From NCBI RefSeq assembly GCF_008330945.1, contig NZ_CP043489.1:4289501-4353500 (forward strand): DNA of 64,000 nucleotides. The letters are read 5' to 3'. This document shows, piece after piece, positions 54,401 through 62,986 of the stretch (position 1 is the stretch's first letter; each line of letters opens with the position of its first letter). A program made the position numbers and the translations under genes. Under the pieces are notes generated by a model, which was not told where the DNA came from, did no database searches, and worked only from the letters and a program-made list of their open reading frames with translations. Source of the stretch: Labrys sp. KNU-23. GTDB lineage: Bacteria > Pseudomonadota > Alphaproteobacteria > Rhizobiales > Labraceae.

Positions 54401-55111
54401 CCAGAACCAGGCTACGGCGAGGGAGCCGATCAGGAGCTTGCGGTCGGCCGCGACCAGGCGGACCAATTGGTAGCTGGAACGCACGACGTTCCAGTCGACC
54501 TTGAGGTCCGGCGCCGCTTGTCCCGTGGGGGGAATGGCACGAGCAAACCACCAGCACGCCACAGCGATCACCACCATGACGCCGGCAACCAGAGGGCTGG
54601 GCAGGTCGGGCGCGACGATATTGGCGCCGAGCGTGCCGATCAGGATCGAAAGAAAGGTACCGGCTTCGATCAGGCCATTGCCGGCCGGCAGTTCTTCGGG
54701 CGCGAGATGGTCGGGCAGGATGCCGTATTTGACCGGCGTGAACAGGGTTCCCAGGACCCCCATTGCCAGCATGCTGAAGAGCAGCACGGGAACCGAATGC
54801 ATCGCGAAGCCGACGGCAGCGATGGCAATGATGACAATCTCGACCAGCTTGATGCGTTGCGCCACCACGGCCTTGTCGTAGCGGTCGGCCATCTGGCCCG
54901 CCAGGCCGGACAGGATCAGCCCCGGTGCGACCAGCAGGGCGCTTGCCAGGGAAACCAGACTGTTGCTGCCTTCCATCGGTGCTGTCTGGGCGATGCCGTA
55001 AACAGCCAGGACGATCAGGGCCTGCTTGATGAAATTGTCGTTGAAGGCGCTGAAGAACTGGCTCCAGAACAGGGGCCAGAAGCGGCGGGCGGACATCAGC
55101 GATGCGAGCAT
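51443..55111 (-). CDS. LplT-PlsC-Aas fusion: lysophospholipid transporter, acyltransferase and acyl-ACP synthetase
   Basis: A 1222-residue three-domain protein for remodelling membrane lipids. Residues about 1-410 are an MFS transporter like LplT (lysophospholipid flipping). Residues about 430-630 are a PlsC-type acyltransferase with NHVSFLD and FPEGR. Residues about 640-1145 are an AMP-forming acyl-ACP/acyl-CoA synthetase with LFTSGSEGAPKGV, GYGVTETSP, YDTGD, and the catalytic Lys in GTGKTDY. In E. coli LplT and Aas are separate. The C-terminal 75-80 residues are a low-complexity Pro/Ala tail. The upstream region has an operator overlapping the promoter, and a downstream TetR gene overlaps by 8 bp. 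Confidence 0.94.
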   Translation of the reverse strand: MLASLMSARRFWPLFWSQFFSAFNDNFIKQALIVLAVYGIAQTAPMEGSNSLVSLASALLVAPGLILSGLAGQMADRYDKAVVAQRIKLVEIVIIAIAAVGFAMHSVPVLLFSMLAMGVLGTLFTPVKYGILPDHLAPEELPAGNGLIEAGTFLSILIGTLGANIVAPDLPSPLVAGVMVVIAVACWWFARAIPPTGQAAPDLKVDWNVVRSSYQLVRLVAADRKLLIGSLAVAWFWLIGIVILSLTTSLAHDVIGGDNTVNSLFFTAFSIGIALGSILAARLAAGRIILLLSPIGCILMGVFCLVVAVIAFATTRSEVPLGVMSYLASANGIQTTLVLILTAVAAGLFIVPAYAAVQHWAPKDERARVIAGGNVITAIFMVAGAGGLSLLQSQFGLTTPTAFLGIAILNIVAGIVLLYVLPMSRFRDLILLIYRLVYRLEVKGIENLETPTPHRIIAINHVSFLDAGLVLALLDKDPVFAIDHTIAKAWWVKPFLKICRAYPLDPTKPMATRGLINAVKAGETLVIFPEGRLTVTGALMKVYDGAGLIADKSHADIVPMRIDGLERTPFTRLDANKVSRRWFPKVTVTFTEPTRLTIDEDLRGKKRRQAAGAALYDVMSDLIYKTSAVDTDLFRALVAAADKYGRKRVVLEDPVSGSLTYKRLLIGINVLGRKFEAFIAPGEHVGVLLPNANAVAVTFFALQSTGRIPAMLNFSAGQANLISACKTAQVKTVLSSRAFVEKGRLGDVVTAMEAHVRFVWLEDVRSEVGTADKLRGLLGAGRSHAKPTPDAPAAVLFTSGSEGAPKGVVLSHRNILSNIAQVGARIDFGPGDIVFNVLPVFHSFGLTGGMILPLVNGVRLYLYPTPLHYRIIPELIYGTNATALFGTDTFLAGYAKMANPYDFRSLRYVVAGAEPVKVETRRAYNEKFGLRILEGYGVTETSPVLALNTPMFNKNGTVGRALPDMETRLEEIPGIEEGGRLHVRGPNVMLGYLKADQPGEITAPEEGWYDTGDIVTIDPQGFIAIKGRAKRFAKIGGEMVSLAAVEAMLADLWPESPVAVLATPDPRKGERLVLITPHKQANRADVIAHLRYKHAAELMIPAEIMIIDAMPVMGTGKTDYVGLNKMLKERQANAGAGEAKVTPPAPLPGLPDSPKPAEILPTAPLPAQGNGAEPESHRPPPAPLAAPDRPAGDSRSPAGKAAASEAPAPAAAVRDETGENHA

Positions 55112-55157
55112 CGGCGTGGTTCCTGGATGGGCGCGTACCGGGCGCGGGAGAATCGCA

Positions 55158-55187
55158 TTTAAGTTAGCGTTCGTTCACTAACTTAAA
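55158..55187. promoter_or_regulatory. Palindromic TetR-type operator of the lipid-remodelling operon
   Basis: Perfect arms TTTAAGTTAG and CTAACTTAAA separated by 10 bp, located 47-76 bp before the start of the fusion gene. It overlaps the predicted -10 element, so binding would block initiation. The TetR protein encoded at the operon end is the obvious ligand. Confidence 0.75.
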
Positions 55188-55208
55188 ATGTATGGTAAAC
55201 GGCGTCAA
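55180..55208 (-). promoter_or_regulatory. Predicted sigma-70-type promoter of the lipid-remodelling operon
   Basis: On the minus strand TTGACG (55203-55208), a 17-bp spacer, then TAAGTT (55180-55185). The -35 matches five of six consensus bases; the -10 is weaker and lies inside the operator. Confidence 0.5.
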
Positions 55209-55284
55209 GGCGGGGGAGGTTGGTGCAGGTCCGGCATGTGCGCCACTGCACAGTGGCTGAAGCTACCGGTATCGGGCGGCCAGC

Positions 55285-55395
55285 CTAGAGCATCGTGCTG
55301 AAAAGTGGGAGCCGGTTCCCGGCAAAAACGATGCGACTGCAATAACCTACAGCACCGGATCCGATTCCGGAATCGGATCCGGTGCTGTAGAGCAA
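55285..55395. repeat. Two-module palindromic intergenic repeat, copy F, with 44-bp perfect palindrome
   Basis: Begins CTAGAGCATCGTGCTGAAAA, forms a first hairpin (GCATCGT...ACGATGC around GGAGCCGGTTCCC), continues through a short linker and then a perfect palindrome at 55347-55390 with 22-base arms and no loop, opening CTACAGCACCGGATCC. The opening segment is a widespread Rhizobiales intergenic repeat. It occupies most of the 375-bp gap between the lipid operon promoter and recQ. Confidence 0.8.
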
Positions 55396-55486
55396 AACGC
55401 GTTCAGGTGTGAACGTTTATTTCCTGTAATTATTTGTTTTTAAAGGTATTTTCGATTTTTGATGATCCCGTCTCTTCGCAAAACGC

Positions 55487-57346
<1,860 letters not shown>

Positions 57347-57515
57347 GGACACTTACCCGACAGGGGCCGTGATTCGAAAATCTCTCGCGCCGATTTCCTC
57401 CACCGGTAGGCAATGGCGGCGGAACGGACACGGTCGCGAATACCGGCCGTGTGCCCCTCGGCCAGGATGCAGGTTACGTCCGCAACACCGTTGACGGCCT
57501 GCTGTGATAGAGATA

Positions 57516-57528
57516 GTTATGTTATAAC
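57516..57528. promoter_or_regulatory. Zur-like box upstream of the COG0523 GTPase
   Basis: GTTAT-GTT-ATAAC, a perfect 5-3-5 inverted repeat matching the core GTTATA-N-TATAAC-type site of the zinc uptake regulator Zur, with GTTTC to its right as in the extended consensus. It lies 88 bp before the GTPase start. Confidence 0.6.
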
Positions 57529-57546
57529 GTTTCATTTAAATGAAAC
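57529..57546. promoter_or_regulatory. 18-bp perfect palindrome adjoining the Zur-like box
   Basis: GTTTCATTTAAATGAAAC, fully self-complementary, directly abutting the Zur-like site. It may be a second regulator-binding site or part of an extended operator. Confidence 0.55.
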
Positions 57547-57615
57547 CCATTCCGGCGCTCCGCGGCATCGACATGTCCTGGGGGCGTCCGCAACGGATCA
57601 AGGAATTCCGACATC

Positions 57616-58584
57616 ATGCAGCCTGCGCCACAGACCCCCGTCACCGTGCTCACCGGCTATCTCGGAGCAGGCAAGACCACGCTTCTCAACCGTATCCTGA
57701 CCGAGAGCCACGGCAGGAAATATGCCGTCATCGTCAATGAGTTCGGCGAAGTCGGCATCGACAATGATCTCGTCGTCGATACCGACGAGGAAATTTTCGA
57801 GATGAACAATGGCTGTATCTGCTGCACGGTGCGCGGCGATCTCATCCGCATCATCGAGGGCTTGATGCGCCGGCGCGACCGCTTCGATGCCATCCTGATC
57901 GAGACGACCGGGCTGGCCGATCCCGCGCCGGTCGCCCAGACGTTCTTCGTCGACGACGATGTGCGCGCCAAGACCAGGCTCGACTCGATCGTCACCGTGG
58001 TCGACACCAAGCATCTGCTCGGCGAAATCGAGACAGCGCATGAGGCCCAGGAGCAGCTTGCCTTCGCCGATACCATCCTCCTCAACAAGACCGATCTGGT
58101 CACGGCCGAGGAACTCGAACAAGTGGTGAAGCGGATCCGCCGCATCAATCCCACCGCTACCCTGCACGAGACCCGGCGCTGCGACATCGCGCTCGACAAG
58201 GTTCTCGGCCGCGGCGCCTTCGACCTCGACCGCATCCTCGAAGCCGAGCCTGATTTTCTCGAGGGCTTCCATGAGCACGACCATGACGATCATGTCGGCA
58301 GCTTCGCCCTTGTGTCCCAAGAGCCGCTCGACCCTGGCAGGTTCATGCCCTGGCTGAACACGATCGTGCAGCAATTCGGCACGGACATGCTACGCCTGAA
58401 GGGCATCGTCGCCTTCGACGGCGATCCGCAACGCTTCGTCGTGCAGGGCGTGCACATGCTGCTCGAAGGCGATCATCAGCGTGCCTGGAAGCCGGAGGAG
58501 GAGCGCCGGAGCCGCCTGGTCCTCATCGGCCGCAATCTGCCGAAGGACGTGATCGAACAGGGCTTCCTGGCCTGTCGGGGCTGA
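57616..58584 (+). CDS. COG0523 (CobW/YjiA/ZigA) family GTPase, putative zinc metallochaperone
   Basis: A 322-residue G3E-family GTPase. Walker A is GYLGAGKTTLLNR, the metal-binding GCxCC motif is intact in NNGCICCTVRGDL, and the nucleotide specificity motif is NKTD. A histidine/aspartate-rich stretch near residue 217 (HEHDHDDH) can bind metal ions. The CobW C-terminal domain follows (LKGIVAFDGDPQRFVVQGVH). Members deliver metal to client proteins; the Zur-like box upstream favours a zinc-starvation GTPase over the cobalamin-synthesis CobW, although a B12 riboswitch operon is next. AAGGA lies 10 nt before the ATG. Confidence 0.93.
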   Translation: MQPAPQTPVTVLTGYLGAGKTTLLNRILTESHGRKYAVIVNEFGEVGIDNDLVVDTDEEIFEMNNGCICCTVRGDLIRIIEGLMRRRDRFDAILIETTGLADPAPVAQTFFVDDDVRAKTRLDSIVTVVDTKHLLGEIETAHEAQEQLAFADTILLNKTDLVTAEELEQVVKRIRRINPTATLHETRRCDIALDKVLGRGAFDLDRILEAEPDFLEGFHEHDHDDHVGSFALVSQEPLDPGRFMPWLNTIVQQFGTDMLRLKGIVAFDGDPQRFVVQGVHMLLEGDHQRAWKPEEERRSRLVLIGRNLPKDVIEQGFLACRG

Positions 58585-58634
58585 GGTAGGCAGGCAGGGT
58601 ACGACATCAGGGGCCATTCGCTTTGCATATTCGC

Positions 58635-58662
58635 TTGACCGCGGTCGTGGCGCCCCGATAAC
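58635..58662 (+). promoter_or_regulatory. Predicted promoter of the cobalamin operon
   Basis: TTGACC (58635-58640), 16-bp spacer, GATAAC (58657-58662), just before the riboswitch fold begins. The hexamers are moderate matches to consensus. Confidence 0.4.
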
Positions 58663-58664
58663 TG

Positions 58665-58869
58665 TGGCACTGACGGTTCCCGTCGGGTGCGAGCCCGAGG
58701 GGAGTAATAGGGAACACGGTCCGGCTTCTTTAAAAGCCCATGCCGTGGCTGCCCCCGCAACTGTAGGCGGATTGCCGAGCATCCTCGTGGCGCGAAAAGC
58801 GCCATGCCACTGTGGGCGACCATGGGAAGGCAGAGGCAAGGCCGATATCCGCGAGCCAGGAAACCTGCC
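58665..58869 (+). promoter_or_regulatory. Cobalamin (B12) riboswitch
   Basis: An untranslated leader with the conserved cobalamin aptamer elements in order: the ACGGTTCCCGTCGGG...GGGAAC 5' stem, the GCCCCCGCAACTGTA core (58751-58765), the B12-box segments GCCACTG (58806-58812) and GGGAAGGC (58824-58831), and the closing GCGAGCCAGGAAACCTGCC (58851-58869). It should shut off the downstream transporter and methyltransferase genes when adenosylcobalamin or a related corrinoid is abundant. About 208 nt of further leader follow before the first gene, without a clear terminator hairpin. Confidence 0.95.
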
Positions 58870-59077
58870 GTCATCTCGATCAATCCCATGTCACGGGCGG
58901 GGATGCCCGGAACAGGAGACAACGTGACGTTTCTTCCCGACGTTTCGGGCGCCTGCCCGCCTGTTCCCTCCGCTTCGCGCCATCAGACCCTCTGCCACAG
59001 CCCGGCTTGAGGACGTTTCCCGTCTTCAGCTCCGCGCCGAAGAGCGCCAAGTCCCAATCGCGAACCGAGAGAACGTC

Positions 59078-60121
59078 ATGACTTTTCCCAAGACAAAGGC
59101 CTGCTGGTCCAGCTTCGCCGTCGTGCTTGCGGCCGGCTTCAGCCTGACGCTGAGCATCGATCCAGTCGCCGCCCAGGCGACCAAATATCCCCTCAAGCTC
59201 ACCAATTGCGGCCGTACCGTCACCTTCGACCATGCCCCGCAGCGCACCGTTTCCATCGGCCAGAGCAGCGCGGAGGTTCTCTATCTCCTGGGCCTTGCCG
59301 ACAAGGTGGTGGGGACGGCCGTCTGGTTCGGCCCGGTGCTATCAGGCTACGAGGAGGCCAATGCTAGGATTCCGCGGCTGGCCGACAATGATCCGAGCTT
59401 CGAAAGCGTGATCGCCAAGAAGCCCGAACTGGTGACGGCCCAGTTCCAGTGGCATGTCGGGCCCAGTGGCATCGTCGGCAAGCCCGAGCAGTTCGAGGAA
59501 TTGGGTATCCAGACCTATGTTTCGCCGGCCGATTGCGTCGGCAAGGACAATTCCGGCGGCGGCGATGGCACGCGCGGCACCCTTTTCACCATGGATCTGG
59601 TCTATCGGGAGATCACGGAACTCGCCGAGATCTTCGACGTGCAGGAGCGCGGGGCAAAAGTCATCGCCGACCTGAAGGCGCGCGAGGAAGCCGCCCGCCG
59701 CAAGATCGCCGCCGGCGACGGCAAGGTCTCGGCCGCCTTCTGGTTTTCGAGCGCCAAGGTCGATGTCGACCCCTATATGGCCGGCAAGAACAGCGTGCCC
59801 GGCTACATCATGTCTGTACTTGGTGTTCGGAACGTGGTGGAGAGCGAAGAGGAGTGGCCGAGCGTCGGTTGGGAGACCATCGCCAAGGCCGACCCCACCA
59901 TCATCGTCGCCGGCCGGATGGACCGTCGCCGCTACCCGGCCGACGATATCGCCGTGAAGCTCGATTTCCTCAAGACGGATCCGGTGGCGAGCCTGATGCC
60001 GGCGGTCAAGCAGGGCCATGTCGTGGAAATGGACGTCCAGGCCATGCAGCCGAGCGTGCGTGTCGTCGACGGCATCGAGATGCTCGCCGATGCCATCCAG
60101 CGTTTCGGCCTGAAGCGCTGA
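59078..60121 (+). CDS. BtuF-like ABC transporter substrate-binding protein
   Basis: A 347-residue periplasmic binding protein. The signal peptide is cleaved near PVAAQA; the mature protein has two Peripla_BP_2 lobes with NCGRTVTFDHAPQRTVSIGQ at the start, KKPELVTAQFQW in lobe one and WPSVGWETIAKADPTIIVAGR in lobe two. Sequence alone would suggest an iron-siderophore or corrinoid binding protein; the cobalamin riboswitch upstream makes a corrinoid ligand likely. The permease gene starts 1 bp after its stop. Two cysteines (NCGR, ADCVGK) may form a disulfide. Confidence 0.93.
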   Translation: MTFPKTKACWSSFAVVLAAGFSLTLSIDPVAAQATKYPLKLTNCGRTVTFDHAPQRTVSIGQSSAEVLYLLGLADKVVGTAVWFGPVLSGYEEANARIPRLADNDPSFESVIAKKPELVTAQFQWHVGPSGIVGKPEQFEELGIQTYVSPADCVGKDNSGGGDGTRGTLFTMDLVYREITELAEIFDVQERGAKVIADLKAREEAARRKIAAGDGKVSAAFWFSSAKVDVDPYMAGKNSVPGYIMSVLGVRNVVESEEEWPSVGWETIAKADPTIIVAGRMDRRRYPADDIAVKLDFLKTDPVASLMPAVKQGHVVEMDVQAMQPSVRVVDGIEMLADAIQRFGLKR

Positions 60122-60122
60122 G

Positions 60123-61145
60123 ATGAACCGGGCCGTCATACGATTGCTGGTAATCGGCATGCTGGCACTGGCCGTGCTGGTGTTGGCGCTCTGGCTGGGC
60201 GCCGCCATCGGCGAGACGGCCATTCCGATGGAGGTGGTGGCCAAGACGGCGGCCAACCGCCTGTGGGGCGCCGGCTATGCTCTCGATCGCATCGATGAAG
60301 GCATCGTGTGGAATTACCGGCTGAGCCGCGCGGTCGTCGCGGCCTGCTGCGGCGCGGCCCTGGCGCTGTCGGGCGTCGTGCTCCAATCGCTGCTGCGCAA
60401 CGTCCTGGCCGACCCCTATGTCCTCGGCATCTCGGCCGGGGCATCGACGGGAGCGGTAGGAGTCGTCATCCTCGGCCTCGGGGCAGGGGTCTTGAGCCTG
60501 CCCGCCGGCGCCTTTCTCGGTGCGCTGACGGCCTTCGGCTTCGTCGCCTTGCTGGCGATGCGCTCGGGCCGCGGCACCGGCGCGGTGATCCTCGCCGGTG
60601 TGGCGGGGTCCCAGCTGTTCAATGCCCTGACCTCCTTCATCGTCACCAAGGCAGCCAATGCCGAACAGGCGCGGGGCATCATGTTCTGGCTGCTGGGCAA
60701 TCTTTCCGGCGTGCGCTGGCCGGATGTCTGGCTGGCCCTGCCGATCACGGCCGTAGGGCTGCTGGTCTGCCTCTGGCATGCCCGCTCACTCGATGCCTTC
60801 ACCTTCGGCACGGAATCGGCCGCATCCCTCGGCATCTCCGTCCGGCGCGCCTATGTCGTGCTCGTCGGCATCGCGGCGATGATGACGGCGGTGATGGTCA
60901 GCATCGTTGGATCGATCGGCTTCGTCGGCCTGGTGATTCCGCATGCCGCGCGGATGGTGGTGGGCGTCCGCCATGGGCGCCTGCTGCCGGCCAGCGCTCT
61001 GATCGGCGCCGTCTTCATGATCGTCGCAGACATTCTGTCCCGCATCATCATCCCCGGCCAGGTCCTGCCGATCGGGGTGATCACGGCCCTGGTCGGTGCG
61101 CCGGCCTTCGCTCTCATCCTCAGCCAGAGAAAGGCGACGGCATGA
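60123..61145 (+). CDS. BtuC-like ABC transporter permease (FecCD family)
   Basis: A 340-residue membrane protein with about ten helices of the FecCD/BtuC type. Diagnostic stretches are WNYRLSRAVVAACCGAALALSG, ADPYVLGISAGASTGAV, GSIGFVGLVIPHAARMVVG (the cytoplasmic coupling loop that contacts the ATPase) and the final ILPIG-like QVLPIGVITALVGAPAFALIL. It functions as a dimer in corrinoid or siderophore import. It overlaps the ATPase gene by ATGA. Confidence 0.94.
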   Translation: MNRAVIRLLVIGMLALAVLVLALWLGAAIGETAIPMEVVAKTAANRLWGAGYALDRIDEGIVWNYRLSRAVVAACCGAALALSGVVLQSLLRNVLADPYVLGISAGASTGAVGVVILGLGAGVLSLPAGAFLGALTAFGFVALLAMRSGRGTGAVILAGVAGSQLFNALTSFIVTKAANAEQARGIMFWLLGNLSGVRWPDVWLALPITAVGLLVCLWHARSLDAFTFGTESAASLGISVRRAYVVLVGIAAMMTAVMVSIVGSIGFVGLVIPHAARMVVGVRHGRLLPASALIGAVFMIVADILSRIIIPGQVLPIGVITALVGAPAFALILSQRKATA

Positions 61146-61945
61146 GCCTGTCGGCACGCAATCTGTCCTGGTCGGCGGGCGGGGCCTCGATCCTGCAGGG
61201 TGTATCGCTGGAGGTCCGCCCGGGCGAGTTGCTGGGGATCATCGGGCCGAACGGCTCGGGCAAGACCAGCCTGATGTCCCTGCTGGCCGGCATCCGCCGC
61301 CCGCAGGGCGGCGAGGTATTGCTGTCGGGCCAGCCGCTTCACGCCTTCGCTCGCCGCGAGCTCGCACGCCGGATCGCCCTGGTCGAGCAGCAGGCCGAGA
61401 CGGCCGAGCGCATTACCGCCCGGCAGGCCGTGGAACTCGGGCGGACGCCGCATCTGGGGGCCCTCACGCCCTGGTCCGCCAGTGACGATGCCATCGTCGA
61501 CCTCGCGCTCGAGGAGGTTGCCATGACCGCCCTTGCAGCACGCCTGTGGCATACGCTCTCCGGCGGCGAGCGCCAGCGCCTCCACATCGCCCGCGCCTTG
61601 GCACAGCAGCCCGAAATCCTGCTTCTCGACGAGCCCACCAATCATCTCGATATCGGCCACCAGATCGGCCTGCTGCATCTGGTGCATCGCCAGAATCTCA
61701 CGGTCGTGGCGGCCCTGCATGACCTCAATCACGCGGCGATGTTCTGCGACCGCATAGCGCTGATGCAGGCGGGGCGGATCGAGGCGGTTGGTCCTCCGAC
61801 CGAGGTGCTGACGGCGTCGCGCATCCAGTCGGTCTTCGGCGTTGCCGCCGAAATCATCCGCGACGGCGCGGGAGGGTGCTTCATCCGCTATCGGCATCCG
61901 GATCTTCCGGCACCGCGACCGGGCTGGATCGCGGCGGCGTCGTGA
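61142..61945 (+). CDS. BtuD-like ABC transporter ATPase
   Basis: A 267-residue ATPase. Motifs are Walker A GPNGSGKTS, Q-loop ALVEQQAE, signature LSGGERQRLHIARA, Walker B ILLLDEPTNHLD and H-loop VAALHDLNHAA. This is typical of FepC/BtuD/HmuV ATPases. The start is the ATG overlapping the permease stop; the frame stays open further upstream but that part is antisense-frame noise over the permease. It completes a BtuFCD-type importer under the B12 riboswitch. Confidence 0.95.
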   Translation: MSLSARNLSWSAGGASILQGVSLEVRPGELLGIIGPNGSGKTSLMSLLAGIRRPQGGEVLLSGQPLHAFARRELARRIALVEQQAETAERITARQAVELGRTPHLGALTPWSASDDAIVDLALEEVAMTALAARLWHTLSGGERQRLHIARALAQQPEILLLDEPTNHLDIGHQIGLLHLVHRQNLTVVAALHDLNHAAMFCDRIALMQAGRIEAVGPPTEVLTASRIQSVFGVAAEIIRDGAGGCFIRYRHPDLPAPRPGWIAAAS

Positions 61946-61979
61946 CGCGCGTGCACCTAGAGAGGGAGAGAGCCGTCAG

Positions 61980-62759
61980 ATGACGAGCACTGGCGCCGTG
62001 AATTACGATCTCAAGGAGGAGATCCGCGATTATTGGTCGAGGCGTTCGGAGACCTTCGACCGCGCCTTCGGGCACCATATTCCCGAAGGGCCGGAATTCG
62101 AGGCCTGGGCTGCGGCGATCCGCGATCATCTCGGTTCCGAACCGCGCCGGATTCTCGATCTTGCCTGCGGGACGGGCGAGATCACCAAGCTGCTGCTGGC
62201 GCTCGGCCACGAGGTCACGGCCCTGGATTTTTCGGAGGCCATGCTGGCGGTGGCCCGTCGCAAGCATGCCGGCCGGCAGCGCCTGCGCTTCCGGCTCGGC
62301 GACGCCGAAAACACCATGGAACCGGAAGGTGCCTATGATGCGGTCGTTTGCCGGCATCTGGTCTGGACGCTGACCGAGCCGCAGAAGGCCTTCGCCGATT
62401 GGCATCGGGTGCTGAAGCCGGGCGGCAGGTTGCTGTTCTTCGACGGGGATTGGGCCAAGCCCACCAGGATCGGCCGGATGGCGTCCAGGCTCATCGGCCT
62501 GATCGATCGCCTTGGCGGCGTCGATCCCTATTATGACGGCGCGATGAGCGAGCGCCATGCCCGCATCATGGAGCGGTTGCCTTTTGGCGGGGGATTACGG
62601 AGCGCCGATCTCCTCCCGCTCCTGGAGCAGGCCGGTTTCAGGGATGTCGTGATCTCCTCGCATCGGCCGATTGCCGCTGCCCAGAGGCGCCAGGCTGATC
62701 TGCGCAACCGGCTGCGTACCTATCTCTACCAGCGCTTCATCATTTGCTGCCGCAAATGA
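61980..62759 (+). CDS. Class I SAM-dependent methyltransferase in the B12 operon
   Basis: A 259-residue methyltransferase with a Rossmann fold. Motif I is ILDLACGTGEIT (SAM binding), motif II ALDFSEAMLAVARRK, and the post-motif segment RVLKPGGRLLFFDGDW. N-terminal YWSRRSETFDRAFGH is like UbiE/Methyltransf_11 enzymes. GGGAGAGAG lies just upstream of the ATG, 34 bp after the ATPase gene, so it shares the cobalamin-controlled transcript. Its substrate is unknown; possibilities include a corrinoid-pathway intermediate or an enzyme replaced when B12 is scarce. No cobalamin-binding motif is present. Confidence 0.9.
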   Translation: MTSTGAVNYDLKEEIRDYWSRRSETFDRAFGHHIPEGPEFEAWAAAIRDHLGSEPRRILDLACGTGEITKLLLALGHEVTALDFSEAMLAVARRKHAGRQRLRFRLGDAENTMEPEGAYDAVVCRHLVWTLTEPQKAFADWHRVLKPGGRLLFFDGDWAKPTRIGRMASRLIGLIDRLGGVDPYYDGAMSERHARIMERLPFGGGLRSADLLPLLEQAGFRDVVISSHRPIAAAQRRQADLRNRLRTYLYQRFIICCRK

Positions 62760-62986
62760 AGCCTACGCGGCCGGTCGCCTTGCATGGCCGTTCGGCAGGA
62801 ACCATATGATCGAGAGCGGTCTCGAAGGACTGCAGGCGGAGAGCGTTCCCGAGAACGCGGGAGCCCCTCTTTTCTTCCCCCGGACTGGGGCGAGAAAACA
62901 AGCACGATAACTGATGACGCCGCCGGGGCTGGGGTTTATGGTCCGTGGCGGGACGCTATCAAGGTCTGTGAACAAGGACGTTACAT

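Noticed and set aside
53060..55162. Long plus-strand open frame of 700 codons
   Set aside because: Antisense to the LplT-PlsC-Aas fusion, and it would run across the operator; no recognisable motifs.
57616..58584. Annotation of the GTPase as CobW of cobalamin biosynthesis
   Set aside because: It has its own Zur-like box, lies upstream of the B12 riboswitch, and no cob genes are present; the GCxCC motif is shared by all COG0523 subgroups.
60308..61141. Apparent 278-codon N-terminal extension of the BtuD-like ATPase
   Set aside because: Runs out of frame over the permease gene with low-complexity Arg/Gly-rich sequence; the ATPase domain begins cleanly at the ATGA overlap.
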